Assembly (NCBI GenBank): GCA_937139335.1
Contig: CAKZPN010000057.1
Location: forward strand, 62,001-126,000
Length of the DNA: 64,000 bases
DNA from: an uncultured Roseicyclus sp.
GTDB taxonomy: Bacteria > Pseudomonadota > Alphaproteobacteria > Rhodobacterales > Rhodobacteraceae
Direction of reading: 5' to 3'
Below, piece by piece: positions 43,207 to 51,580 of this stretch. The translations under genes and the position numbers were made by a program. Under the pieces are notes generated by a model. The model saw only the letters and a list, made by a program, of their open reading frames with translations. It searched no databases and had not been told where the DNA came from. Numbering within the stretch: the first letter of the stretch is position 1; each line of letters starts with the position of its first letter.

Positions 43207-44709
43207 TTAATGGGCAGGCACATGGCTGTGCCGATCCTTGGCGTGCGCGGCGGCGTGATGGCTGCCGCAACAGACCAGACCGGGCGGCGGCAGACGCAGG
43301 CGGCTGAACCGCTCGTTGTCAAACTCGCCGTTTTCCTTTCGGAACGACGAGAGCATCTGGTCCCGCGCCGCCAGCGTCAGCCCCATCACGCGTGTCTTGT
43401 CGACATCAAGGAGAACCCCGTTCCGCTTCTTGATCTCGCCGTCGACGAGGACCGTGTGGATGTCGCGCACGCTGGCAAAGTTCACGACAGCGCCGAGCGG
43501 ATCGTTCACCGGCATCATCGACCAGCTGTCGGTCGAGATCAGCACGATATCGGCGCGTTTGTCAGGCGTGAGCGAGCCGGTGATGTGGTCGAGGCCCGCC
43601 GTCCGCGCGCCCTCGATCGTCGCGAATTCCAGCACGTCGCGGATGCCGATCGTCGGCGACCACTCATCGCGCAACCCGCCGCGACCGACGATCATGCCCG
43701 ACTGCTCCATGTAGTCCAGCATCCGCTGCATGTGGAAGCAGAGCCGCATCTGGGTGAACATCTCGCCGGGAACGTTCACGACGACATCGACACTGAGGCT
43801 TGGCCGTACGCCGATCTCCAAAAGGCGCCCGGTCGGCGGCACCCCGATGCCCATCGGCATGTTGCTGCCCGGCGCTAGAGACACCTTCCCGCCGCTGTCG
43901 CGGATGTAGGTCAGCTCCTCGTCGGTACAGGTGCAGCAGTGGATGTAGGTGACGTCCGGCCCCATCAGCCCCTGCTTGTGAAGTTCGGCAACCGGATGCC
44001 AGGACCGGATTTCCGGTCCGACGCCATCGATGCCGCAGTGAAAGCTGATGCCGAGGCCGTACTCGCGGGCGATGCGCCAATCCTCCGCGACGGTTTCGGG
44101 CGTGGTGACGCAAGGCCCGCGCGCGCCGAGCGCCAGGGTGACGAGCTGATCCTCGCTTGCGAAATAGTCGCGGCGAAGGCGTTTCGCCTCGGCCTCGGGA
44201 ATGGGGCGACGGCTGGGAAACTCCTCTTCCCACGAGTTCTGGAAGTTCGGCGACCAGGCGAAGACGGCGCGCAACCCCGCCTCGCGCAGCGCTGCAACCG
44301 ACGCGTCCGCATGCTCCGGCGTGATACCTGCGACGTGGTTCCAGTCCACCAGGGTGGTAACCCCCGCATCGAGCGCCTCGAGCGAGCCCGCCAGCGTGCC
44401 GGCATAGGCATCTTCGGCACGCACGACGCTTTTCATGCGTTGCAGGACCGTCTCGCTGTAGTCGCGGTGCGTCCCGTCGGCGAGAACCGCGCGCACCGGC
44501 GCCTCCCAAGTGTGCCTGTGGGTGTCGACGAAACCCGGGATGGCGATCATCGTGCTGGCGTCGATCACCTCGCAATCATCGGCCTCGATCGTGGGCGCGA
44601 TGGCGCGGATCACCTTGCCCTCGATCAGGATGTCGCCGCAGGCAAGATCGCCGATCTTCGGGTCGACGGAGACGATGGCGGCCCCTTTGATGAGCTTCCT
44701 GTTGGACAT
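43207..44709 (-). CDS. AtzA/TrzN-like amidohydrolase, second copy with Cys/His-rich tail
   Basis: A 500-residue paralogue of the 41728 product. Metal sites: GFVDTHRHTWEAP, SFHCGID, YIHCCTCTD and SVDVVVN (Asp). The C-terminus has a Cys-Cys pair and many histidines (CCGSHHAAAH, then DRHSHVPAH). The two proteins are diverged over their whole length, so they likely act on related but different substrates or form a heteromer. The start at 44709 follows the site AGAAAGGAGAAG. It comes 31 bp after the TRAP large subunit gene. Confidence 0.85.
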   Translation of the reverse strand: MSNRKLIKGAAIVSVDPKIGDLACGDILIEGKVIRAIAPTIEADDCEVIDASTMIAIPGFVDTHRHTWEAPVRAVLADGTHRDYSETVLQRMKSVVRAEDAYAGTLAGSLEALDAGVTTLVDWNHVAGITPEHADASVAALREAGLRAVFAWSPNFQNSWEEEFPSRRPIPEAEAKRLRRDYFASEDQLVTLALGARGPCVTTPETVAEDWRIAREYGLGISFHCGIDGVGPEIRSWHPVAELHKQGLMGPDVTYIHCCTCTDEELTYIRDSGGKVSLAPGSNMPMGIGVPPTGRLLEIGVRPSLSVDVVVNVPGEMFTQMRLCFHMQRMLDYMEQSGMIVGRGGLRDEWSPTIGIRDVLEFATIEGARTAGLDHITGSLTPDKRADIVLISTDSWSMMPVNDPLGAVVNFASVRDIHTVLVDGEIKKRNGVLLDVDKTRVMGLTLAARDQMLSSFRKENGEFDNERFSRLRLPPPGLVCCGSHHAAAHAKDRHSHVPAH

Positions 44710-44740
44710 GGTCTTCTCCTTTCTGCGTCTCGGCCTCGGA

Positions 44741-46060
44741 TCAGCGTAGGTCGACCAGAAATGTCGCGATGCCGGGGACAAAGATGATGAGCCAGAGCAC
44801 GAGGAACATCATCAAGGCGAAAGGAAACGCGCCCCGGAACACGTCCCCGATGGACACGTCGGATCGGCCCAGCGTGGAATGCACGACGTAAACGGCGATC
44901 CCGAACGGGGGTGTGATCAGCCCGATTTCAACGGCGATGACGGTGATGATGCCGAACCAGACCAGGTCGATCCCGTAGGGCGACAGCACCTCCATGAACA
45001 AGGGTACGGTGATCAGCATGATCGAGATGGAATCGATGATGGTGCCGAGAAGAATGAGGATCAGCACGTAGATCGAGATCAGGAACCAGAAGCTGGCATC
45101 CATCTCGGTAATTAGGGTTCCGATCTGCGTCGGCAGTCCGGAGACGCCAAGCATGCGGCTGTACATCGTGGCGCCCACAACGAGGAACAGGATCGTGGCT
45201 GTCACGCTTCCCGTTTCCTTCAGCAGCGCCCAGATGCTGCGGGCGTCCAGCGTGCGTCGCAGGAAGGCGATGATGGTCGCCAGAAGTGCCCCCACGGCCG
45301 CCGCCTCGGTCGGTGTGAAGAGGCCACCGTACATGCCCCCCAGCACCCCGAAGATCAGGATGGCGATGGGAAAGTAGCGGGTGGCCGGGGCATGATGCAT
45401 CGGGCCGGCGTGGCCCTCGGCGATGCTGCGGTCTGCGAACACGCGGGACGGACGCAGATGCGCGGTGATCCAGATCAGCAGGCAGAAGGCGAGGGTCAGC
45501 AGGACGCCCGGCACGATGCCTGCGACGAAGAGGTCGCCGATCGATTGCTCCGCAATGATCGCGAAGACGATGAGCAGGACGCTCGGCGGGATCAGCATGC
45601 CCAGGACGGACGACCCCGCCACGACGCCGACCGCGAACCGGGGCTGGTAGCCGTGGCGGAGCATTTCGGGGACCGACAGTTTCGCAAAGACCGACGCCGA
45701 GGCGATCGATACGCCGGTGATCGCGGCAAAGATCGCGTTCGCGACGACGGTGGCCATGCCAAGGCCGCCCGCGATACCGCACAAAACGCGGTGCGCCAGT
45801 TCGTAGGCGTCCTTGCCCAATCCGGCTCTGCCGGCCATGAGCCCCATCAACACAAACAGGGGCACGACCGCGAATGTGTAGCTGTCCACGGTGCGTTCGG
45901 CGGCGCTCCACAGAAGGCTCGTCGCAATCGAGGCGCTCCCGCGGATGAACCAAACTCCGATGAAGGACACGAGGGCGAGAGCAATTGCGACATGCATCCC
46001 GAGATAGATCAGGATGATCATCGCAAGAACGGAGATCGCGGCAATCTCGAAACCAAGCAT
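44741..46060 (-). CDS. TRAP transporter large membrane subunit (DctM-like)
   Basis: A 439-residue DctM with about 12 helices. Family segments: NAIFAAITGVSIASASVFAKL (core AAITGVSIASA), GVVAGSSVLGMLIPPS and FTPTEAAAVGALLA. The ATG at 46060 overlaps the DctQ stop by one base (TAATG). A much longer open frame upstream of this start is antisense-like to the small subunit and DctP genes and is not real. Confidence 0.93.
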   Translation of the reverse strand: MLGFEIAAISVLAMIILIYLGMHVAIALALVSFIGVWFIRGSASIATSLLWSAAERTVDSYTFAVVPLFVLMGLMAGRAGLGKDAYELAHRVLCGIAGGLGMATVVANAIFAAITGVSIASASVFAKLSVPEMLRHGYQPRFAVGVVAGSSVLGMLIPPSVLLIVFAIIAEQSIGDLFVAGIVPGVLLTLAFCLLIWITAHLRPSRVFADRSIAEGHAGPMHHAPATRYFPIAILIFGVLGGMYGGLFTPTEAAAVGALLATIIAFLRRTLDARSIWALLKETGSVTATILFLVVGATMYSRMLGVSGLPTQIGTLITEMDASFWFLISIYVLILILLGTIIDSISIMLITVPLFMEVLSPYGIDLVWFGIITVIAVEIGLITPPFGIAVYVVHSTLGRSDVSIGDVFRGAFPFALMMFLVLWLIIFVPGIATFLVDLR

Positions 46061-46632
46061 TACAGGTCCCCGGCGGCGGAAGGCGCCCCGGCGTAGTGCG
46101 CCAAGTGGCCTGGAAGGGATCCAGAACGGATCGCGGCGAAATCGCGGAGGGCCACAAGCAGGAACTTTGTCGCCATCAATGCGCAGCCGAAGACGATGAC
46201 CGCGCGCAACGGCGCCTGGGGTACGGCGAAGACGCCGGGCATGCCGATAAAGAACCCGCCGTGATAGGCTTGCGACACCTTGTCGACGCCGATGTAGGCG
46301 ATAAGCCCCATGACCGTCATGCCCGCGACGTTGAACAATCCGCTCAGCACCATCCCCATGCGCGGGCGGCTCTTGACGATCCAGCCGAAGAGCGCGTCGG
46401 ATCTGGTCAGGGTCCCGAGGACCAGCGCGTTGGTAATCTGGAGAAACAGCATCGCGACGATCGAGATCTCCACGATCTCGTGGACACCGCGGATCGGAGC
46501 GTTGGCAAAGGCCCTCAAGGCGACATCCGCGGATATCAGCAGCATGAGAACGACGACCCAGAACGATCCGATTGCGTTCGCTCCGGACGAAATGACGGCG
46601 ACCAGTCGGTCGAGCGCATCTAGCAGCCTCAT
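46060..46632 (-). CDS. TRAP transporter small membrane subunit (DctQ-like)
   Basis: A 190-residue protein with four membrane helices, the DctQ pattern, including an early Trp/acidic region FWVVVLMLLISADVALR. The ATG at 46632 follows GGGAGGGGAT, an excellent ribosome site, and is preferred to an ATG 16 codons upstream. It lies between the binding-protein and large-subunit genes. Confidence 0.88.
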   Translation of the reverse strand: MRLLDALDRLVAVISSGANAIGSFWVVVLMLLISADVALRAFANAPIRGVHEIVEISIVAMLFLQITNALVLGTLTRSDALFGWIVKSRPRMGMVLSGLFNVAGMTVMGLIAYIGVDKVSQAYHGGFFIGMPGVFAVPQAPLRAVIVFGCALMATKFLLVALRDFAAIRSGSLPGHLAHYAGAPSAAGDL

Positions 46633-46722
46633 AATCCCCTCCCTTCCGAACGCGCGCGCATCCGGTCGTCCCTTGGTCACGGCAAGCGGCGCCCCCGAAC
46701 GACCGGGGGCGCCATTCGTGAA

Positions 46723-47799
46723 TTATTCGCGATCCCAGTCCCGTGCCGGAGTCACGCCCGATTCGCGGACCTGGTCCATGTAGAACGTGAGGATCTCCTG
46801 CCCGGGAATCCCCAGGTCGGTCACGCGGTCGACCCAGTCCTGCGCGATGTTCGGCAGCCGTGCCGCCCATTCCGCCGTCTGTTCGGGCGTCAGGGTCACG
46901 GTCTCCATGCCGTATTCGCTGGCGCAGAGCTCGAGGGAGGCCGCCGAGTTGTCGGCCAGGATGCGGCGCTGCGCCTCGTCGTAGACGGGGGCCGCGTCGA
47001 GAAACGCCTGTTGAACCTCTTCCGGCAGGTTGTCCCAGAAGAGGTCGACGTTCACGCCGAGATGGACGGAGCTGTTCGCCCCCAGGTTCGGCACCAGAAG
47101 ATGCGTCGCCGGTTCGCAGAAACGCTGCGTTCCGATGGCCGCAGCCGTGGCGAGAACCGCGTCCGCCACGCCCGTATCGAGCATCGTGTAGCCCTGGTCC
47201 TGGGTGTAGGCGATGCCGACGGCGCCGACAGGCTCCACCCACGGAAGCGACGGGGCGGCGGCGGCGATGCGCAGGCCCTGAAGATCGTCGACACTGTTCA
47301 AGGGAACCGTCGAGATGATCATGTAATCGTCAACAACCGCGGTGCCGCTGAGAACCATGATATTCGCGGCCTCCCAGTTGATGTAGTCGGGAAACTGCTC
47401 CTCCAGCCGCGAATAAAGCTCGGACAGGAACCCCGGGTCGTTCACCGTGAACGGCGTCACGAACGGCAGCTGATAGACCGGCTCCCGGTCGAAGTGGAAC
47501 GGTGTCACGATCGCGCCGATGTCGGCGATGCCCGTCTGGACCGCTTCCAGCTCGCCACGGGGTGCCGCGATCTGGCCTCCGCTGCCGATGTTCCACTGGA
47601 TCGCGTAGTTTCCCGTGTCCGCTAGGGCGCTGTCGACGGCCGCCGCGAAATCGTCAAAGGCGGCGACCCAGGTGGTCTGGGGCGGGTAGCCGCTGGTGAA
47701 GGTGACCGTGATCGTCTCTTGCGCGCTCGACTGATGCGTCGAGGCGATGAGACCGACCGCCGCCACGCTCCCGAGCAATGTTGTCTTCCACAGTGTCAT
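46723..47799 (-). CDS. TRAP transporter substrate-binding protein (DctP/TAXI-like)
   Basis: A 358-residue periplasmic receptor with a Sec signal (first ~26 residues, ending SSAQ). It has the DctP layout: an early TSGYPPQTTW strand, a GGQIAAPRGELEAVQTGIADIG segment (core RGELEAVQTG) and VPLNSVDDLQGLRI. It delivers the substrate of this operon to DctQM. Its ligand is unknown; the amidohydrolases suggest a nitrogen-containing organic compound. Confidence 0.9.
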   Translation of the reverse strand: MTLWKTTLLGSVAAVGLIASTHQSSAQETITVTFTSGYPPQTTWVAAFDDFAAAVDSALADTGNYAIQWNIGSGGQIAAPRGELEAVQTGIADIGAIVTPFHFDREPVYQLPFVTPFTVNDPGFLSELYSRLEEQFPDYINWEAANIMVLSGTAVVDDYMIISTVPLNSVDDLQGLRIAAAAPSLPWVEPVGAVGIAYTQDQGYTMLDTGVADAVLATAAAIGTQRFCEPATHLLVPNLGANSSVHLGVNVDLFWDNLPEEVQQAFLDAAPVYDEAQRRILADNSAASLELCASEYGMETVTLTPEQTAEWAARLPNIAQDWVDRVTDLGIPGQEILTFYMDQVRESGVTPARDWDRE

Positions 47800-47824
47800 G
47801 GTGAAGTTCCTCCCTTTCGCTTCT

Positions 47825-48253
47825 TCAGTTCCTGAATCTCTCCGGCAGTTCATCTCCCGGTGTGCGGAACTCACCGTCGGCCAGCTCGACCCGCACGCCG
47901 TCTGGATCTCTGACAAAGCAGACGCGCAGCTCCGCGCGTTCGCCCGGGTGAAACGGCGGACCCTCCGGCTGGAAGCCGGCCTCCGCAAGCCGCGCCAGTG
48001 CGGCGTCCATGTCGCCGACCCCAAGGGCGATGTGACCGCTGCCGGCGCTCCAGTCGTAGCCTGCCGGCGGCGCCTCGTTCACGGTCAGTTCGAGCGTGAC
48101 GTCCGGCTCTTCCGGCGTCCCGAGGTAGATCAGGTACATGGTCTCCGAGAGGTTCAGGAACCCCACCGGCTCGAGACCAAGCTTGCGATAGAAGCCGATC
48201 GAGGCCTCGGGATCCCTGGCGCGGATGTTGAAATGGGCGATGCGTGAAGCCAT
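47825..48253 (-). CDS. VOC-superfamily (glyoxalase/dioxygenase-fold) protein
   Basis: A 142-residue protein with two beta-alpha-beta-beta-beta modules: IAHFNIRARDPEASIGFYRKLG at the start (core HFNIRARD) and GHIALGVGDMDAALARL in the middle, ending with VRDPDGVRVEL. Metal ligands would be H7, E55 region, H74 and E122. It could be a lyase, isomerase or single-domain dioxygenase. It begins just after the crotonase gene (1-bp gap). Confidence 0.85.
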   Translation of the reverse strand: MASRIAHFNIRARDPEASIGFYRKLGLEPVGFLNLSETMYLIYLGTPEEPDVTLELTVNEAPPAGYDWSAGSGHIALGVGDMDAALARLAEAGFQPEGPPFHPGERAELRVCFVRDPDGVRVELADGEFRTPGDELPERFRN

Positions 48254-48254
48254 G

Positions 48255-49115
48255 TCAGCCGCCCTTCTTCTTCAGTGCACCCATGTCGTAACCGGCTTCG
48301 TCCGCGAGCGGCCAGTATTCGTGGGTCGCCCAGCATTCCATCGACAGGCCGAAGGGCAGTTCACGGATGAACAGCTCGCGCCACGGCTGCACCAGCAGGG
48401 CGCGGGTCATGCGTCGGTGCGATCTCGACCGGGTCATGAAGACGTCGCGCGCGATTTCCCAGGCGCGGTCGATCAGCTGCTCGTCCGGCACCACTTCGCC
48501 GACGAGGCCCCAGTCGAGAAGCTCCTTCGAGGAAATCGTCTTGCCGGTCAGCAGGTAGTACTTGCCACGGTTGTGGCCCAGCAGCTCGCGATACAGCGTC
48601 TGCACGCCGTCGCCGGGAACGATTCCCATGCCGGTGTAGTGCCCGTCCGTCATCGTCGTGCTTTCGCTGCAGATGACGATGTCGTTCACGAGGCCAAGCT
48701 CCTGGTGAATGAAGAACGGGCCGTTGATCGCCGCGATGATCGGGATTTCCGACATCAGCATCGCGAAGGGCTCGTGGACCTGGTCGGTGTACCAGTAGTC
48801 GTAGCCCTTCTTGAAATCGTAGGGCTTGTGGAAATCCTGCCGGACCCAGGCCTCGTGATCCATCGAGGCGAGGAACTTGTCGCCCGTCCCGCTGAAGATG
48901 ATCACCTCGTTCTCGGGGTCGTGCCCGATATCGGCGAAGGCGGGGATCAGCGCACGGTGCAGTTCGAGGCTCCATGCGGCTGGCCCACCATCGGTGTGCA
49001 TGCGGACTTCGATGATGCCGTCCTCGCGGCGCATCGTGAAATAGTCTGCCCATCGGGCTGAATATTCCTCGAAGTGTGTCCGGTACATCTCTTTGCTGCT
49101 GATCTTGCGGGTCAC
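48255..49115 (-). CDS. Crotonase-family protein (enoyl-CoA hydratase/isomerase-like)
   Basis: A 286-residue crotonase-fold protein. The oxyanion loop is GTGDKFLASMD (about 85), and a second HQELGLVNDIVICSE segment (about 145) corresponds to the GGG.ELA region with Glu/Leu retained. Some members act on non-CoA substrates as C-C hydrolases. I place the start at GTG 49115 because an AGAGAGG site precedes it at the right distance; an ATG at 49160 has no such site. It is the first gene of the operon and its leader holds the GTGAT-N2-ATCAC repeat. Confidence 0.82.
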   Translation of the reverse strand: MTRKISSKEMYRTHFEEYSARWADYFTMRREDGIIEVRMHTDGGPAAWSLELHRALIPAFADIGHDPENEVIIFSGTGDKFLASMDHEAWVRQDFHKPYDFKKGYDYWYTDQVHEPFAMLMSEIPIIAAINGPFFIHQELGLVNDIVICSESTTMTDGHYTGMGIVPGDGVQTLYRELLGHNRGKYYLLTGKTISSKELLDWGLVGEVVPDEQLIDRAWEIARDVFMTRSRSHRRMTRALLVQPWRELFIRELPFGLSMECWATHEYWPLADEAGYDMGALKKKGG

Positions 49116-49133
49116 GGTAGAGCCTCTCTCTGT

Positions 49134-49145
49134 GTGATAAATCAC
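49134..49145. promoter_or_regulatory. Candidate GntR operator GTGAT-AA-ATCAC
   Basis: A perfect 5-2-5 inverted repeat in the divergent gap between the crotonase gene (left) and the GntR gene (right), 19 bp upstream of the crotonase start. FCD-type GntR proteins bind short interrupted dyads of this kind. A role in repressing the whole TRAP/amidohydrolase operon is inferred. Confidence 0.5.
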
Positions 49146-49213
49146 CAAGTGACTTTTCATCTACGAAACCATGTGCTAGACGTCAATCATAAATTTCAGG
49201 AGACCATCCCACG

Positions 49214-50059
49214 ATGCAGGACGCAGAAGCTTCAGGTGGCAACGGGCGCAGGCGCCGCCCCAATCTCGCGCAAGAGATTTCGCAAGAGCTTCGGCAGGAT
49301 ATCCTGGTCGGAAAGCTGCCGGTCGGCGCGCGCCTTCCATCCGAACGCGAGATCGCCAACCGCTTCGGCGCGAGCCAGCCCACCGTGCGTGAGGCGATCC
49401 GCGTCCTCGACGCTTCCGGTCTCCTGGAGGTGCGCCAGGGCAGCGGCACCTACGTCAGCGACAACGAGGGCTACAGCACCGCCCTCGCCCTTCAGAACCT
49501 TCTGCAGTTCAGCCGGATCGGCATCCTGGAAGTGCTCGACGCGCGCGAGGTTCTCGGGCTGGAATCCGCCAAGCGGGCGGCAACGCGAGCGACCCCGGCC
49601 GATCTCGCCGCCATGGAACAAAGCCTCGACCGGCTGGGTCAGATCCATGACGCCGGCACCGTGAACGACGTCCTCGACCGCATCATCGCGTTTCAGGAAG
49701 CCATCTCCGTCGCGGCGCACACGCCGCTCCTGTCCGGGCTGGAATCGATCCTGATCAAGCTGCTCTTGCTGTTGCAGCTAGGTCCGATCGGGTCGCGCGG
49801 CCTGTCCAACTGGCAAGCCCGAAGCCTCGGGTTCCAGGACGACCGGAAGGCCATACTCGAGGCGATCGCGAACAAGGAGCCCGATGCCGCCTTCGCGGCG
49901 ATGGCGCATTACCTCTCGCATCAGCGGCAGACCTTCCAGGACGACCCCGACCTGCGGAAAATGAGCATCACCGACCCCCAGGCCACCAAGACCCTCTCCG
50001 ACATCGTTCTGGGGATGCGCGACTTCGGACAGGCGTCGAAACGGCGGAGCGACCAGTGA
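49214..50059 (+). CDS. GntR-family regulator (FadR/FCD subfamily)
   Basis: A 281-residue regulator: winged HTH at about residues 18-85 (LPSEREIANRFGASQPTVREAIRVL, core SEREIANRFG) and an FCD effector domain from about 105 to 240 with helices carrying the Asp/His ligand positions (DAREVLGLESA, about 110). It is divergent from the crotonase-to-FAH operon and is followed by a GST gene with a GTGA overlap. It most likely represses the divergent operon until a pathway intermediate binds. Confidence 0.9.
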   Translation: MQDAEASGGNGRRRRPNLAQEISQELRQDILVGKLPVGARLPSEREIANRFGASQPTVREAIRVLDASGLLEVRQGSGTYVSDNEGYSTALALQNLLQFSRIGILEVLDAREVLGLESAKRAATRATPADLAAMEQSLDRLGQIHDAGTVNDVLDRIIAFQEAISVAAHTPLLSGLESILIKLLLLLQLGPIGSRGLSNWQARSLGFQDDRKAILEAIANKEPDAAFAAMAHYLSHQRQTFQDDPDLRKMSITDPQATKTLSDIVLGMRDFGQASKRRSDQ

Positions 50060-50793
50060 CGATCCAACTCTACCAGTTCTCTCAATCGACCTGCAGCCAA
50101 AAGGCGCGGCTGTGCTTGGCCGAAAAGGGCATCGCCTACGACCGGATCGAGGTCAATCTCAAGACGCGTGAGCATCTTGAGGACTGGTATCTGCAGATCA
50201 ATCCCAACGGTGTCGTGCCCTCCATGGTGCATGACGGCGCCGTCATCCTGGATTCCTCGGTGATCTGCGAATACCTTGACGAGGTTTTCCCTGAGGTGCC
50301 TCTCGCGCCCCGTGACCCGGTCGGCCGTGCCGGCATGCGAGCCTGGATGCGCTTTCTCGAAGAAGTCCCCACGACCGCCATCCGCGTCCCGACCTTCAAC
50401 AAGATCTTCAGCAAGGTCGATACGTCATCGGAAAACGCTGACTTCGAGACTTGGACCGACAAGATGCCGCTGAGAAAGGCCTTCTACAGGCGCATGCAGC
50501 AGGGCGGTTTCGCGGCGAAGGATGTCGAGGACTCGCTGGAGCGGCTCAGGATGACGCTGAACCGGGCCGAGCGTCAGTTGACCTCGACCCCCTTCCTCGC
50601 CGGCGATGAGTTTTCCATCGCCGATATCGTGCTGATCCCGACGATCGTGCGGATGGAGGATCTGGGACTGGACGAGGAATGGGCCGGGTTATCCGCCTTC
50701 ACGCAATGGTACGAGCGGGTCAAGGCGCGACCGTCGTTCGATACGACCTACTATCCCGGAACCCGCCTGCCGCCTCAGCCCGGTTGGGCTTGA
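50056..50793 (+). CDS. Glutathione S-transferase-family protein, coupled to gntR
   Basis: A 245-residue GST with SQSTCSQKARLCLAEKG (Ser/Cys near residue 10-13), NPNGVVPSMVHDG (cis-proline) and DSSVICEYLDE, then a long helical domain with SIADIVLIPTIVR. It starts with GTG at 50056, overlapping the gntR stop by 4 bp. It may be beta-etherase-like or isomerase-like; with the other GST it suggests a glutathione-dependent step in this catabolic cluster. Confidence 0.86.
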   Translation: MTIQLYQFSQSTCSQKARLCLAEKGIAYDRIEVNLKTREHLEDWYLQINPNGVVPSMVHDGAVILDSSVICEYLDEVFPEVPLAPRDPVGRAGMRAWMRFLEEVPTTAIRVPTFNKIFSKVDTSSENADFETWTDKMPLRKAFYRRMQQGGFAAKDVEDSLERLRMTLNRAERQLTSTPFLAGDEFSIADIVLIPTIVRMEDLGLDEEWAGLSAFTQWYERVKARPSFDTTYYPGTRLPPQPGWA

Positions 50794-50816
50794 TATCGAC
50801 GACATTCCCCTTGTTA

Positions 50817-50860
50817 GGTTCGACCTCATCGCCTTGGGTGCTGGCAGACTAAGTCGAACC
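50817..50860. repeat. 8-bp perfect inverted repeat next to the IS6 remnant
   Basis: GGTTCGAC (50817-50824) and GTCGAACC (50853-50860) face each other across 28 bp, directly beside the 3' end of the decayed IS6 transposase. The right half is part of the motif also found at 39855-39873. It is probably IS-end DNA, perhaps two ends brought together. Confidence 0.4.
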
Positions 50861-50864
50861 AGTC

Positions 50865-51450
50865 TCAGCTAGGAAAGGGACGCTGCCCTTTATCCCGCGC
50901 AAAGTCGCGCCAATCGGTGAGAGCGGCGGTTCGGTTCAGCTTGAAGCATCGCGCCTGGAGAGGCTGCGCTCCTGGTTGAAGTGGTTGCAGACGGAGGCGC
51001 GGACGGTGGCGAACTTCTGCAAACTTCGCATACGGCGGAACCGGAGCATCGCCCGCTCTCGCGTCGGAACGGCAGATGTGAGTTCTCCGCTTGGTTGCTG
51101 GCCCACCGGCCGATTTCTGCCGAGCAGATGCACCGATCTCCTTCGGCGCGGCGCCGTAGACGCGCAGCTTGTCGGTCACGTTGGCCGCGGGGCGACCGTG
51201 CCTGCGCACCGCTTTCTTCAAGAAATTTCAACGCGGCCTTCTTGTCACGGGTCTTGGTGACATAGCTTTCCAACCCCTCGCCTTCGTGATCGACGGCCCG
51301 CCGGAGGTAGTGCCGCTCGCCGTTGACCTTCACGAAGGCGAGGTGCCATCGCCAGATGCTGGAGCTCATGCCCTCGATCCGGCGCTTTCGGATCTCTGCC
51401 GCGAACATCGGGCCATGCCGGTGCTACCAGAACCGAACCGTCTCATGACT
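50865..51450 (-). pseudogene. IS6-family transposase, degenerate
   Basis: Conceptual translation across frames recovers the IS6 family order: SHETVRFW, then MFAAEIRKRRIEG, FVKVNGERHYL, RAVDHEGE, ESYVTKTRDKKAALKFL, then in another frame RRHGRPA, VTDKLRVYGAA, and later RAMLRFRRMRSLQKFA and FNQERSL. Decay is clear: a stop codon after VRFW, loss of the catalytic Asp and neighbours (HLAFVK where intact copies read HLDE-F/M-FVK), at least two frameshifts, and loss of the N-terminal third. The 5' side abuts an RHS fragment. Confidence 0.85.
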
Positions 51451-51451
51451 G

Positions 51452-51544
51452 GGGGTAGGTCAAAACCTCCTCGTCCGGCCGGCCGAGATTGCGAATCTTG
51501 ACCGGGCCGAAGGTGGCGGTGATGCGGCCCGGTTGGTCCCTGCG
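51452..51544 (-). pseudogene. Third RHS tip reduced to a core stub
   Basis: On the minus strand this stretch encodes GRITATFGPVKIRN then LGRPDEEVLTYP, the same segment found in the full RHS protein (54855-54950) and, from PVEIRN on, in the orphan tip (53255-53309). It ends where the IS6 remnant begins. It lies just after the SUKH-like immunity gene, where a further orphan tip would be expected, so it is read as the surviving 5' end of a third tip cassette. Confidence 0.75.
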
Positions 51545-51580
51545 AAAAAAGAATGGGCCTCGTCGGCGACCAAGATATCC

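Noticed and set aside
46061..47242. N-terminal extension of the DctM frame to 47242
   Set aside because: The extra residues are out-of-frame readings of dctQ and dctP. The true start overlaps the dctQ stop at 46060.
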